Positions 8,560-17,121 of a stretch of DNA of 64,000 nucleotides are shown piece by piece; positions within the stretch are counted from its first letter, which is position 1; each line of letters begins with the position of its first letter. The stretch is from the NCBI RefSeq assembly GCF_011516645.4, contig NZ_CP088285.1:6714501-6778500 (forward strand), read 5' to 3'. The position numbers and the translations under genes were made by a program. This DNA comes from Bradyrhizobium septentrionale. GTDB lineage: Bacteria; Pseudomonadota; Alphaproteobacteria; Rhizobiales; Xanthobacteraceae. The notes beneath the pieces are model-generated. The model did not search any database and had not been told where the DNA came from. It was given only the letters and a program-made list of their open reading frames with translations.

Positions 8560-8871
8560 GCTTTTTTGCCCGGAGGTAGACGATCGGTCTAATAAAATTC
8601 ACCGCCTTTACGACGCTGACCCAGATAAGCCGGAGCCGCACGATGAATACCTTGCGTTACAACGACCGCGATCCAGACCATCCCCAACAATGATTGGGGG
8701 GTGGGCATGTCACTGCCTCCGGCGGCAGGTCGCAGGATGTCTTCAACCCGGCGCTCAGCGTCGTTAGCGGTCTCCGCGGAAGGCCAATGTCCGAATCGGG
8801 TCAAAAGTCACCCGCGAAAACCGAACTGGGCAACGTCCGCTTTATTGCTGGAAGCCGAAGTTTATGATGGG
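8560..8871. other. Intergenic region with third operator and a truncated ORF
   Basis: The region holds the operator at 8577-8591 and, 52 bp on, an ATG at 8643 opening a 16-residue frame (MNTLRYNDRDPDHPQQ) that stops at 8693. This looks like the stub of a TetR-controlled gene whose body has been lost. The rest up to the IS1111-type end at 8872 shows no gene. Confidence 0.4.
8577..8591. promoter_or_regulatory. TetR-family operator copy 3
   Basis: TAGACGATCGGTCTA lies 18 bp after the tetR stop. Its core is identical to the copy at 3611. Its position suggests a promoter for a gene formerly downstream, of which only a 16-codon stub (8643-8693) remains before the IS110 element. Confidence 0.7.
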
Positions 8872-8941
8872 GTGGACGCCCCGCCCGACGGCATCGATGT
8901 GCCAAAGTGGAGGTGTTGAGCACCACTTAAGGGAGGCGTCC

Positions 8942-9191
8942 GTGTCAGAGGTTATCATAATCGGTCTGGATATCGCCAAGCATGTTTTCCACGCTCATGG
9001 AGCAGACGGGAAAGGGCGAGCTATATTCAGCAAACGGATCAGCCGAGGAAAGCTGCTGGATTTCTTCGCAGCCCAGCCGAGTTGCACGGTAGCTCTGGAG
9101 GCATGTGGCGGAGCCCATCACTGGGCCCGTCAACTCGCCCAGCTTGGCCATGAAGTTCGGCTGATCCCTCCCGCCTACGTAAAGCCGTTTG
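8942..9191 (+). CDS. IS110/IS1111-family transposase, exon 1
   Basis: The GTG start at 8942 is preceded by AGGGAGG. The N-terminal DEDD-type RuvC-like domain begins VIIIGLDIAKHVFHAHG, with the first catalytic Asp in GLDIAK; LEACGGAHHWARQLAQLGHEVRLIP follows. The exon ends at TTT G (9191), where a group II intron begins. Joining it to exon 2 gives YVKPF-VKRQKNDAIDAEAI, the exact family consensus. The spliced protein would be 344 residues, which is full length. Without splicing, translation runs into the intron and stops at 9253. Confidence 0.9.
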
Positions 9192-9597
9192 GTGCGCCCC
9201 GACGGCGCGCATTACCAGTGGAGGAAGGATCCACCCAGAGAATTGTCGATTGATCTGGTAGCTGACGAGCGGTTTGGACGAGCAATCGGACGGATCGAAG
9301 CCTCGTGACAAAGGTCGCTTTTGGCGGCCGAGCAATCCAGCGGGCCGTAACGTGAGTGAAGCCTGAGCACGCCTCGAAAGTTACGATGTGAATGCCGACC
9401 CGATCGTATGGCGGGGAAGGCCGCGCTGACAGGGAAGCAATCGACGCATGCACCTGTCCGGTTCACCGGGGTAATGGGCACGGCACGCCGGAAAGGTAGT
9501 GCGGGTAATCGGGGGAGACCCGTCTTGGTCGAAGGTCGCGCCTTCAGCATCGAGTAGTCGATGGACCGGACGGGAGTCGGACAGGGTCGTAGTACTG

Positions 9598-10998
9598 ATG
9601 AAACCGGGTAATTCCGGCGGAGGAAAGGACCCTGACTTCAGGTGCGCTTTTGAAGATGGCGAGGGAATGGGTCGATTGGCGATGAGCCTACAAACGCCCG
9701 ATAAGATCAGGAGCCTTCAGAGAAAGCTTTATTGCAAGGCGAAGGCGGAGCCTGCCTTCCGTTTCTATGTGCTGTACGACAAGATCTGCCGCGAGGACAT
9801 TCTGAGCCATGCCTACAAGCTGGCCCGCGCCAACGCGGGTGCGCCAGGAGTGGACGGAACAACTTTCGAGCAAATCGACGCGTCGGGACTCGAAGCATGG
9901 TTGGCCGGCCTGCGCGATGAACTCGTCACGAAGACTTACCGGCCCGATCCGGTGCGGCGGGTGATGATCCCGAAGCCCGGCGGCGGCGAACGTCCACTCG
10001 GTATCCCAACAATCCGGGACCGGGTCGTCCAAGCTGCCGCAAAGATCGTGCTGGAACCGATCTTCGAGGCGGATTTTGAGGACGGTGCTTATGGATATCG
10101 CCCGCGTCGTAACGCGGTCGATGCAGTCAAGGAAGTGCACCGGCTTGTGTGCCGGGGCTACACGGACGTTGTTGACGCCGATCTGTCGAAATACTTCGAC
10201 ACGATCCCGCATTCGGACCTCCTCAAATCGGTGGCCCGACGCATCGTTGACCGGAATGTGCTGCGGCTGATTAAGTTATGGCTGCGAGTACCGGTCGAGG
10301 AGCGGGATAGCGACGGGAAACGGTGCATGAGCGGCGGTAAGAGCAACAAGCGTGGCACGCCACAGGGCGGTGTCATCAGTCCGCTGCTCTCCGTCATCTA
10401 CATGAACCGGTTCCTGAAGCATTGGCGTCTCAGCGGTCGGCGTGAAGCATTCCATGCCCAGGTTATCTCCTATGCCGACGACTTCGTCATTCTCAGCCGC
10501 GGCCACGCGGAGGAAGCATTGACGTGGACGAAAGCGGTGATGACCAAGCTTGGGTTGACGCTCAACGAGACTAAAACCTCGGTGAAGAATGCCCGATTGG
10601 AAAGCTTTGACTTCCTTGGGTACACGCTCGGACCCCGCCGCTTCCGCAATGGGGGACGGTGGTATCTTGGCGCGGCTCCGTCCAAGAAAAGCGTGCTGCG
10701 GATCAAGAGGAAGGTCAGCGTACTGCTGACGCCGGGCAACAAGGGCGCTTGGCCCGAAGTACAAGCACGACTGAACCGCCTTCTGCGCGGCTGGTCCGCT
10801 TACTTCAGCTATGGCTCTCTTGCTACGGCTCATCAGGCCGTTGATCGACACGTCTTCGACCGCGTGCTCGCCTTTCTGCGCAGACGACATAAGACGCCAG
10901 GACGTGGCGTCAGACGGTTCTCTGATCGGATCCATGGGAACCCTGGCGTACTTGTGCTGAACCGCGTGCGCAAAGTGTCGCCGACGTGCGCCTTGTGA
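9598..10998 (+). CDS. ltrA: Group II intron reverse transcriptase/maturase
   Basis: 466 residues from the ATG at 9598 (MKPGNSGGGKDPDF, the usual opening of this intron-protein group). The RT blocks are present: RPLGIPTIRDRVVQ, YGYRPRRNAVDAV, DADLSKYFDTIPH, GTPQGGVISPLLS and the catalytic YADD in VISYADDFVIL. Maturase domain X follows (RLNRLLRGWSAYFSYG). The protein ends soon after with no visible HNH endonuclease, as in En-minus introns such as RmInt1 that use replication forks for mobility. It assists splicing and retrohoming of its own intron. Confidence 0.93.
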   Translation: MKPGNSGGGKDPDFRCAFEDGEGMGRLAMSLQTPDKIRSLQRKLYCKAKAEPAFRFYVLYDKICREDILSHAYKLARANAGAPGVDGTTFEQIDASGLEAWLAGLRDELVTKTYRPDPVRRVMIPKPGGGERPLGIPTIRDRVVQAAAKIVLEPIFEADFEDGAYGYRPRRNAVDAVKEVHRLVCRGYTDVVDADLSKYFDTIPHSDLLKSVARRIVDRNVLRLIKLWLRVPVEERDSDGKRCMSGGKSNKRGTPQGGVISPLLSVIYMNRFLKHWRLSGRREAFHAQVISYADDFVILSRGHAEEALTWTKAVMTKLGLTLNETKTSVKNARLESFDFLGYTLGPRRFRNGGRWYLGAAPSKKSVLRIKRKVSVLLTPGNKGAWPEVQARLNRLLRGWSAYFSYGSLATAHQAVDRHVFDRVLAFLRRRHKTPGRGVRRFSDRIHGNPGVLVLNRVRKVSPTCAL

Positions 10999-11011
10999 CA
11001 AAACCTGTCGG

Positions 11012-11045
11012 AAAGCCGGATGCGGGAAAACTGCACGTCCGGTTT
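11012..11045 (+). ncRNA. Group II intron domain V
   Basis: The stem AAAGCCGGATGC...GCACGTCCGGTTT encloses the AGC catalytic-triad-containing lower helix and a GAAA-type loop, about 34 bases as expected. It starts 13 bases after the maturase stop and 64 bases before the 3' splice site. Confidence 0.85.
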
Positions 11046-11109
11046 GATGAGCGGGGAGAGGAAACGGAACGCGCAACAAGCGCATCACCGCGCCTCTCCT
11101 CGACTCTAC

Positions 11110-11894
11110 TGAAGCGGCAAAAGAATGACGCGATCGATGCCGAGGCGATCTGCGAAGCAGCGCAGCGGCCGAGCATGCGGTTCGTAGCCGTGAAGAGCGA
11201 ACAGCAACAGGCGGCGGGTCTGGTGTTTCGGACCCGTGACCTGTTAGTGCGGCAGCGAACGCAGCTCATCAACGCGATCCGGGGACACCTCACTGAATAT
11301 GGTTGGGTCGCACCTAAGGGGCCGTCGCACGTGGCGATGCTTACCGACCTGATCGAGGAAGAAGAGATGGCCAGCTCGCTTCCCAAAGCGGCCCACGCCA
11401 TGTTCCGATTGATGTTGGACCTGCTGACCGACCTCAATGGCAAGGTCGCGGACCTCGACCAGGAAATCGCGCGACGTGCTCGCGAGGACGAAGTATCGCG
11501 CCGGCTAATGACCGTTCCCGGCATTGGCCCAATCTCCGCCACCGCGATCGCCGCTCTAGCACCGCCGGCCGAGACCTTTGCTAAAGGCCGTGACTTCGCC
11601 GCTTGGTTGGGTCTCACGCCTCTTCAAAGATCGACAGGCGGCAAGCAGAAGCTCGGTGCGACATCCAAGATGGGCGAACGCACGCTCAGGCGCCTCCTCA
11701 TCATCGGCAGCAGCGCGGTCGTGCAACAGGCGAGCAAACGCGGTGCGCCAAGGGGTTCGTGGCTCGAACAGATGCTGGCTCGTAAACCGCGGATGCTGGT
11801 AACCGTCGCGCTCGCTAACAAGATGGCGCGGATCGTCTGGGCGCTACTCGTCAAGTGCGAAAACTACAGAGCTCCGGTTGCCGCCAAGGCGTGA
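11110..11894 (+). CDS. IS110/IS1111-family transposase, exon 2
   Basis: This begins at T11110 completing the split Val codon, then KRQKNDAIDAEAICEAAQRPSMRFVAVKS. It carries the transposase C-terminal domain with the helix-hairpin-helix-like RRLMTVPGIGPISATAIAAL, the serine-containing region LGLTPLQRSTGGKQKLGATSKMGERTLRRLLI and ends RAPVAAKA. All expected family blocks are intact, so the transposase looks functional if the intron is spliced. Confidence 0.9.
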
Positions 11895-12131
11895 TCTTGG
11901 CGGGCCAGAGGTCGTCAGAGGTGTAGTCGGTCGAAGGAGGGTATGGCGCAACAGTCGGCGAGACGGGGCCGGAAGAACCAGATGTACTCATCGTGCCTGG
12001 AGCACGCATTTATGATTTGGTTCCGGTCCGCGAACTCCCATACGGGCCCGCAGCTCCATCGCTGCATCAGAGGCCGGACAGATGGCAGCATCCGACTACG
12101 TGCCAATCTTCTTCAAAAACCGCTTGCATCT
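11895..12131 (+). ncRNA. Candidate bridge/seek RNA region of the IS1111-type element
   Basis: A 237-bp non-coding stretch lies between the transposase stop and the right inverted repeat. In IS1111-subgroup elements the guide RNA that selects the target is encoded in this right-end region. I cannot fold it reliably by eye, so both the RNA limits and the call rest on position and family knowledge. Confidence 0.4.
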
Positions 12132-12192
12132 GGCGGGGCGTCCACAGATGAGTACCCGCCCTGGTGTGTTCCGATGACGCGAGGCCCCACTT

Positions 12193-12216
12193 CTACTTTG
12201 CATGGGGTTGTTTTCG
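12193..12216. repeat. 24-bp repeat shared with 56321-56344
   Basis: The segment from CTACTTTGCATGG to GTTGTTTTCG is identical in both places, 44 kb apart, and neither lies in an identified gene. It is probably part of a dispersed intergenic repeat family. Confidence 0.6.
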
Positions 12217-12243
12217 CGCTTTTAGTCCCGTTCCTGGTCTCTC

Positions 12244-12346
12244 GAGCATGATCCGGAAAAGTGTGAAGCGGTTTTCCGAAAAGATCATGCTCAAACAAAG
12301 AGCTAAAGCGCGATGACGATTTCAACCTAATCTCATCGCGCTTTAG
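12244..12346. repeat. Double palindromic intergenic repeat
   Basis: There are two hairpins in tandem. The first has arms GAGCATGATC (12244-12253) and GATCATGCTC (12283-12292), with GGAAAA/TTTTCC pairing inside. The second has 14-bp arms CTAAAGCGCGATGA (12303-12316) and TCATCGCGCTTTAG (12333-12346). This pattern resembles a repeat common in Rhizobiales intergenic DNA. It overlaps the stop codon of livF (12343-12345) and may act as its 3' mRNA structure. Confidence 0.75.
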
Positions 12347-13056
12347 TGCCCGCCGAGATAGGCCGCGATCAGCTTCGGGTCGTGGATCAGGGTATCCGCC
12401 GGCCCCGACTGGATGATCTCGCCGGTTTCCAGCACATAGCCGTAATCCGCGGTCTCGAGCGCGGCCCGTGCATTCTGCTCGACCAGCAGAACCGAGACGC
12501 CGAGGCTGCGCAGCGAGGCGATGGTGCGGAAGATTTCGCGGACGATCAGCGGCGCGAGCCCAAGGCTCGGTTCGTCGAGCACCAGCAGCTTCGGCTTCGC
12601 CATCAGCGCGCGGCCCAGCGCCAGCATCTGCCGCTCGCCGCCGGACAGGGTGCCGGCGGCCTGCTTGCGCCGCTCCTTCAACCGCGGAAAGCGGTCGAAC
12701 ACGTCGTCGAGGCACGTCCGTGTCGCCGAGCGATCGCGCAGGCTGTAGGTGCCGAGCAACAGATTGTCGGCGACCGACATGTCGGCGAACAGCTCGCGCT
12801 TCTCGGGCACGAGGCAAAGGCCGCGTTCGACCCGGCCCTCGACGTCGATTTTTGCGAGATCGGTCCCCTGGAAGATCATCCGGCCCGTGCATCGCAACAG
12901 GCCGATCGCGGCCATCAGCAGCGTCGTCTTGCCGGCGCCGTTCGGACCGATCACGGTCACGATCTGTCCCTGTTCGACGGACAGCGGGACGTTGCGCACC
13001 GCCTCGACCTTGCCGTAGGCGACCGACACATCCTCGATCGAGAGCAGCTGTGTCAC
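12343..13056 (-). CDS. livF: Branched-chain-type ABC transporter ATP-binding protein
   Basis: 237 residues, the normal LivF length. Walker A is GPNGAGKTTLL (near residue 37), the signature is LSGGERQMLALGRAL and Walker B is LLVLDEPSLGLAP. It would energise uptake through the adjacent LivM/LivH permeases, bound on the cytoplasmic face as a partner of LivG. It overlaps the upstream livMG fusion by 4 bases and is the last gene of a minus-strand operon. Its substrate is probably an aromatic or acyl carboxylate rather than an amino acid, judging by the neighbours. Confidence 0.93.
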   Translation of the reverse strand: MTQLLSIEDVSVAYGKVEAVRNVPLSVEQGQIVTVIGPNGAGKTTLLMAAIGLLRCTGRMIFQGTDLAKIDVEGRVERGLCLVPEKRELFADMSVADNLLLGTYSLRDRSATRTCLDDVFDRFPRLKERRKQAAGTLSGGERQMLALGRALMAKPKLLVLDEPSLGLAPLIVREIFRTIASLRSLGVSVLLVEQNARAALETADYGYVLETGEIIQSGPADTLIHDPKLIAAYLGGH

Positions 13057-14822
13057 GCGACGCCTCCGAGATAAGCCTCCTGGACCCGGGCGTCGCTGCG
13101 GATCGCCGCCGGCCCGCCCTCGCAGAGCTTCGAGCCGAAATCGAGCACGACGATGCGGTCGACCAGCGACATCACGAACTCCATGTCGTGCTCGACCAGC
13201 AGGATCGTCAAATGGTCCGCGCGCAGTGACCGCAACAGCTCGGCGAGCTTCAGCTTCTCCTGGCGGCGCAGGCCCGCCGCGGGCTCGTCGAGCACGAGCA
13301 GCGTCGGATCGGCGGCGAGCGCGCGGGCGATTTCGAGCACGCGCTGATTGCCGAGCGGCAGGTTGCCGGCGAGCTCGAACGGCTTGTCGCCGAGCCCGAC
13401 CCGCTCGAGCTGGCGCAGGGCCTCGTAGCGCGCGCTGGCTTCCTCCGCCTGGTTCAGGCGCAGGGCGCCGGCCAACAGACCGGTCGTGGTGCGCGCATAG
13501 GTGCCGAGCAGCACGTTATCGAGCAGCGTCATGCGCGGACGCAATTTGACGTGCTGGAAGGTGCGGGAGATTCCGGAACGGGCGATCCGGAATTGCCGGT
13601 CATGGGTGATCGACCGGTCGGCGAATTTTATCTCGCCGCTGTTGGTGCGAAGCGCGCCGGTGAGCAGGTTGAACATCGTGGTCTTGCCGGCACCGTTCGG
13701 CCCGATCAGGCCGAGGATCTCGCCGGACCGCACTTCGAAGCTGACATTGTTGACGGCGACCAGGCCGCCAAAGCGCCGTTGGACGCCGCTGACCTTGAGC
13801 AGGAGCGTGCCCGGCGCCGGCTGCTCACGACGCGGCAGCGGCGCGGCGGGCTCCGGACGGGACAATTTCAGATCCGGCAAAAAGCCGGCGAGGAGCGGCA
13901 CGATGCCTTGTCGCGCCCGCTGCAGAAACACGATGAACAGCGCCGAGAACGCGACGATTTCGAGCTGGCCCGAGGCGCCCTTGGCGATCAGCGGAAGGTA
14001 GTCCTGCACGGAATTCTTCAGCAGCGTCACGATCGCAGCACCGACCACGCCGCCCAGCACGCTGCCGGCGCCGCCGACCATCGCCATCATCAGATATTCG
14101 ATGCCCATGCTGGCATCGAACGGCCCGGGGCTGACGAAACGGCCAAGATGGGCGTAGAGCCATCCGGACAGCGCGCCGAACAACGCGGCGATGACGAAGG
14201 TCACAAGCTTGATCCGGAATGCGCTGATGCCGAGGCTTTCGACCAGCGTATTGCCGCCGCGCAACGCCCGCATGGCGCGGCCGATACGCGAGTCCAGCAG
14301 GTTGTAGCAGACGAGCAGCACCGCCCCGACGATGGCCCAGATCAGGAAATAGATCTGCCGGCTCTCGACCAGAGCGAACGGGCCGATCGAGATCGGCGGA
14401 AGGCCCGAAATGCCGTTATGCTCGCCGAGTCCTTCGATGTTGCCGAACAGAAACGCGATCGCCAGTCCCCAGGCGACCGTGCTCAGCGACAGGAAATGTC
14501 CTTGCAGCCGCAGCGTCACGAGACCGAGAATCGCCGCGATGCTGCAGGTCAGGACCACGGCCAGCACCAGTCCGAGCCAGGGCGAGTAGCCGTTCACCGC
14601 GGTGACCCATGCGGTCGAATAGGCCGCGATGCCGACGAAGGCGGCCTGACCGAACGACACGATGCCACCGACTCCTGTCAGCAACGCAAGCCCGATCGCC
14701 GCAAGCGCGTAGACGCCGATATAGTTCAGCAATGTGATGCTGAACGGATTGAGCACGAACGGCGCCGCGACGAGGCAGGCAATCACCGCGGCAATGATGA
14801 GGCGGATCTGCGTCGCGGTCAT
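13053..14822 (-). CDS. LivM-LivG fusion: ABC permease plus ATP-binding protein
   Basis: 589 residues. Residues 1-310 are a LivM-type permease with about eight to ten membrane helices and the QAAFVGIAAYSTAWV and GGAGSVLGGVVGA loops. After a Pro-rich linker (PEPAAPLPRREQPAPG) comes a LivG ATPase with Walker A GPNGAGKTTMFNLL, signature LPLGNQRVLEIARAL and Walker B LLVLDEPAAGL. This fusion is common in alphaproteobacterial catabolic clusters. It overlaps both neighbours by 4 bases, so translation is coupled. The permease partner livH looks frameshifted. Confidence 0.92.
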   Translation of the reverse strand: MTATQIRLIIAAVIACLVAAPFVLNPFSITLLNYIGVYALAAIGLALLTGVGGIVSFGQAAFVGIAAYSTAWVTAVNGYSPWLGLVLAVVLTCSIAAILGLVTLRLQGHFLSLSTVAWGLAIAFLFGNIEGLGEHNGISGLPPISIGPFALVESRQIYFLIWAIVGAVLLVCYNLLDSRIGRAMRALRGGNTLVESLGISAFRIKLVTFVIAALFGALSGWLYAHLGRFVSPGPFDASMGIEYLMMAMVGGAGSVLGGVVGAAIVTLLKNSVQDYLPLIAKGASGQLEIVAFSALFIVFLQRARQGIVPLLAGFLPDLKLSRPEPAAPLPRREQPAPGTLLLKVSGVQRRFGGLVAVNNVSFEVRSGEILGLIGPNGAGKTTMFNLLTGALRTNSGEIKFADRSITHDRQFRIARSGISRTFQHVKLRPRMTLLDNVLLGTYARTTTGLLAGALRLNQAEEASARYEALRQLERVGLGDKPFELAGNLPLGNQRVLEIARALAADPTLLVLDEPAAGLRRQEKLKLAELLRSLRADHLTILLVEHDMEFVMSLVDRIVVLDFGSKLCEGGPAAIRSDARVQEAYLGGVA

Positions 14823-15860
14823 TCCTCGACTTCCTCTTCGGAATGCTGCGAAGCGAGCGAACGCCAGAGCAGGACCGGGATCAGCAGCGAGAACACGATG
14901 ACGTCCTTCAGGGTGCTGCTCTCGAACGAGGCGAAGCTCTCGAGAATGCCGACACCGAAGGCGCCGAGCGCTGCGCCCGGGTAACTGGTCATGCCGCCGA
15001 TGATGGCGCCGACGAAGGCCTTCAGGCCGAGCAGGAAACCGGAATCGTAGAAGATCGTGTTGACCGGCGCGATCAGGATGCCGGATACGCCTGCCATCAG
15101 CGATCCCAGCAGATAGGCGATGGTCCCGGCACGGGCCGGTCTGATTCCCATCAGCCGTGCGCCGGTCCGGTTGAAGGCCGTCGCGCGCAGCGCCTTGCCG
15201 AGCAGGGTGAAATCGAAGAACAGCAGCAACAAGCCGCTAAACAGCAGCGCCGCCACCAGGATCAGCACCGTCTGCCCGGATACCTGAACGCCGGCGATCT
15301 CCATCCCGAGCGAGGTTAGCGGCTCGGTCCTGACGCCTTCGGGTCCGAAGAACAACAAGCCGAGGCCAACCAGCGCGAAGTGAAGCGCGACCGAGACCGT
15401 GAGCAGCAGCAGCACCGAAGCGTCCGCGATCGGGCGGAACACGATCCGGTCGAGCAGCGGCGCGACCGGCATGATCAGGAGCAGCGCCAGCACGATCCTG
15501 ACCGGCGCCGGCGGATTGAACCGCATCGTCAACCAGACGATCCCGACCACGATCAGGGGAAGCACGAGATAGCCAAGGACGGCTTTCGGCACCGAGCGCA
15601 ACTCGCCGGCACGCGAAAGCGACGCCACTTCCATGACAGGCCATGCACGCCAGCACGACGACCAGCCCGACCGTTCCGGGAAGCTGGCGGGCATCGAGCG
15701 CCGCCAGCGTCAGCGCGGTGAAGGCCGCGATGTCGCCGAATGGAATGAAGATCACCCGCGTGACGGTGAAGATCAGCACGGTCCCGATCGCAACCAGCGC
15801 GTAGACCGCCCCGGTCGCTATGCCGTCGATCGCGAGGATCGCTGCGATATCTGCCGTCAT
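14819..15860 (-). pseudogene. livH: LivH-type ABC permease, frameshifted
   Basis: The first 75 residues (MTADIAAILAIDGIATGAVY...) are in one frame and the remainder (MEVASLSRAGELRSVPKAVLG... to the C-terminus) is in another. The switch lies near 15630-15640, in VVLACMAC. Together the two parts make a standard permease of about 345 residues with the GGMTSYPGAALGAFGVGILES loop. Either a base has been lost or gained, or the sequence has an error there. A C-terminal ATG at 15636 could give a shortened protein, but it would lack the first helices. Confidence 0.82.
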
Positions 15861-15890
15861 GCTTGGCCGTTCTTCCCTGCTATCCTGCAC

Positions 15891-17039
15891 TCACGGCGCG
15901 TAGGTCCAGACGCCATTGATCAGGCGGACGATCACCAGCGAGCGCTCGTCGACGCCGTGATAGGCCCCAGGCTTGAAGTTGTAGACCGCGTGCACGCCGG
16001 CGAGTTCCTTGGTGTCGAGGATCTCGTCGCGAAGCGCCTTGCGGAATTCGACAGTGCCGGGCTTCGCCGTCTTCAGCGCGCGCGCCGCGGCCGATGTGAA
16101 GATCATCCAGCCGTCGAAGGAATAGGCCGAGAACACGTCCGTGGTCGGGGCGTTGTTGGCCTTCTGGTAGGCCGCGCGGAATTCAAGCGCCAGCTTCTTG
16201 GCGAAATGGCTGTCCGGAAGCTGATCGGCGACGATGACCGGACCGGTGGACACCTGGATCCCTTCGGCAGATTTGCCGCCGACGCGTACGAAGTCGGGAT
16301 TGATCAACGCGACCGTGCCGTAGGTCTTGCCTTTGAAGCCGCGTTCACCAAGCGCGAGCAGCGGGAGCGAGCCTTGCGTGCCGGATCCGCCGATCAGCAC
16401 GGCATCGGGGCGCGCCGCCAGAACCTTGAGGATCTGACCCGTGACCGAGGTGTCGACGCGCGCATAGCGCTCGTTGGTCAGGATCTTGATGCCGTCTTCG
16501 GTTTCAGCCGCCTTCGCGCCGTTGTAGACGAGATCACCCCAGGCGTCGGAGAAGCCGATATAGCCGATGTTCTTGACGGCATCGCGCTTCATGCGATCGG
16601 CGACGACCTTGACCAGCAGCGAGGCGGGCTGCGGAACGGAGACACCCCATTGATCGGCCGGATTGGGCTGTCCGGAGACCGGAGAGATGGCGATCATCAG
16701 CACCTTCAATTCGGTCGCGACCGCCATCATCGCGATGGTCGAGGGCGCGGTGGCGGTGCCGATCAGCAGATCGACCTTTTCTTCCTCGATCAGCTTGCGT
16801 GCGGCGCGCGTCGCCGCGGAAGGATCGGAGCCGTCATCGAGCTGGATCAGCCTGATCTTCTCGCCGTTGACCTCACCCTTGTACTCCAGCGCGGCCTGGA
16901 TGCCGCGCCCATAGGGGATGCCGATCGAGGAACCGGGTCCACTGAGCGATGTCACGAACCCGACCGTGATGTCGGCCTGCGCGGTCGAAGCCGTGACAAG
17001 GCCTGCCAGGACTGCAGTCAGACTCAAAATCTTGCGCAT
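15891..17039 (-). CDS. ABC transporter periplasmic substrate-binding protein (copy 1)
   Basis: 382 residues from the ATG at 17039 (MRKILSLTAVLAGLVTASTAQA signal peptide), with GGGGGA just upstream; the longer frame to 17312 has no ribosome site. The type I periplasmic-binding fold follows: DITVGFVTSLSGPGSSIG, LIQLDDGSDPSAATRAARKLI and DLLIGTATAPSTIAM. It captures the ligand for the Liv-type transporter encoded downstream on the same strand. A close paralogue sits at 22642. It is divergent from the hydrolase at 17122. Confidence 0.92.
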   Translation of the reverse strand: MRKILSLTAVLAGLVTASTAQADITVGFVTSLSGPGSSIGIPYGRGIQAALEYKGEVNGEKIRLIQLDDGSDPSAATRAARKLIEEEKVDLLIGTATAPSTIAMMAVATELKVLMIAISPVSGQPNPADQWGVSVPQPASLLVKVVADRMKRDAVKNIGYIGFSDAWGDLVYNGAKAAETEDGIKILTNERYARVDTSVTGQILKVLAARPDAVLIGGSGTQGSLPLLALGERGFKGKTYGTVALINPDFVRVGGKSAEGIQVSTGPVIVADQLPDSHFAKKLALEFRAAYQKANNAPTTDVFSAYSFDGWMIFTSAAARALKTAKPGTVEFRKALRDEILDTKELAGVHAVYNFKPGAYHGVDERSLVIVRLINGVWTYAP

Positions 17040-17121
17040 TGCATTCCCCCTTGGCTGAAAACAGTCGCTAGCTGAGCGAGATGTCAGTATGGATCGAGAG
17101 AGGATCGACAGGAGCCGTGAC

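Larger units (their letters stand above)
9192..11109 (+). mobile_element. Group II intron (1918 bp) inside the transposase gene
   Basis: The 5' end GTGCGCC fits the GUGYG consensus and the 3' end CTAC fits AY. Precise removal restores the host reading frame. Roughly 400 bases of ribozyme domains I-III precede the maturase ORF, domain V (11012-11045) and a domain VI stem (GGGGAGAGG pairing with CCTCTCCTC) follow it. The intron is in sense orientation with the transposase, so it could be spliced from the mRNA. Confidence 0.92.
8872..12145 (+). mobile_element. IS1111-type IS110-family element carrying a group II intron
   Basis: The boundaries are set by a perfect 14-bp inverted repeat, GTGGACGCCCCGCC at 8872-8885 and its complement at 12132-12145. 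Such sub-terminal repeats are a feature of the IS1111 subgroup; the real ends lie a few bases further out. Only 56 bp precede the transposase but 237 bp follow it, which is also the IS1111 arrangement. Without the 1918-bp intron the element would be about 1.36 kb, normal for the family. Confidence 0.85.

Noticed and set aside
8942..11894. IS110 transposase as a simple frameshifted pseudogene
   Set aside because: The interruption has group II intron ends, domain V and a maturase, and exact excision restores the frame.
13551..17075. Long plus-strand frames of 477 and 480 codons
   Set aside because: They lie opposite livMG and the binding-protein gene. Their composition (Arg/Gln/Asp/His-rich, no domains) is typical of antisense shadows.
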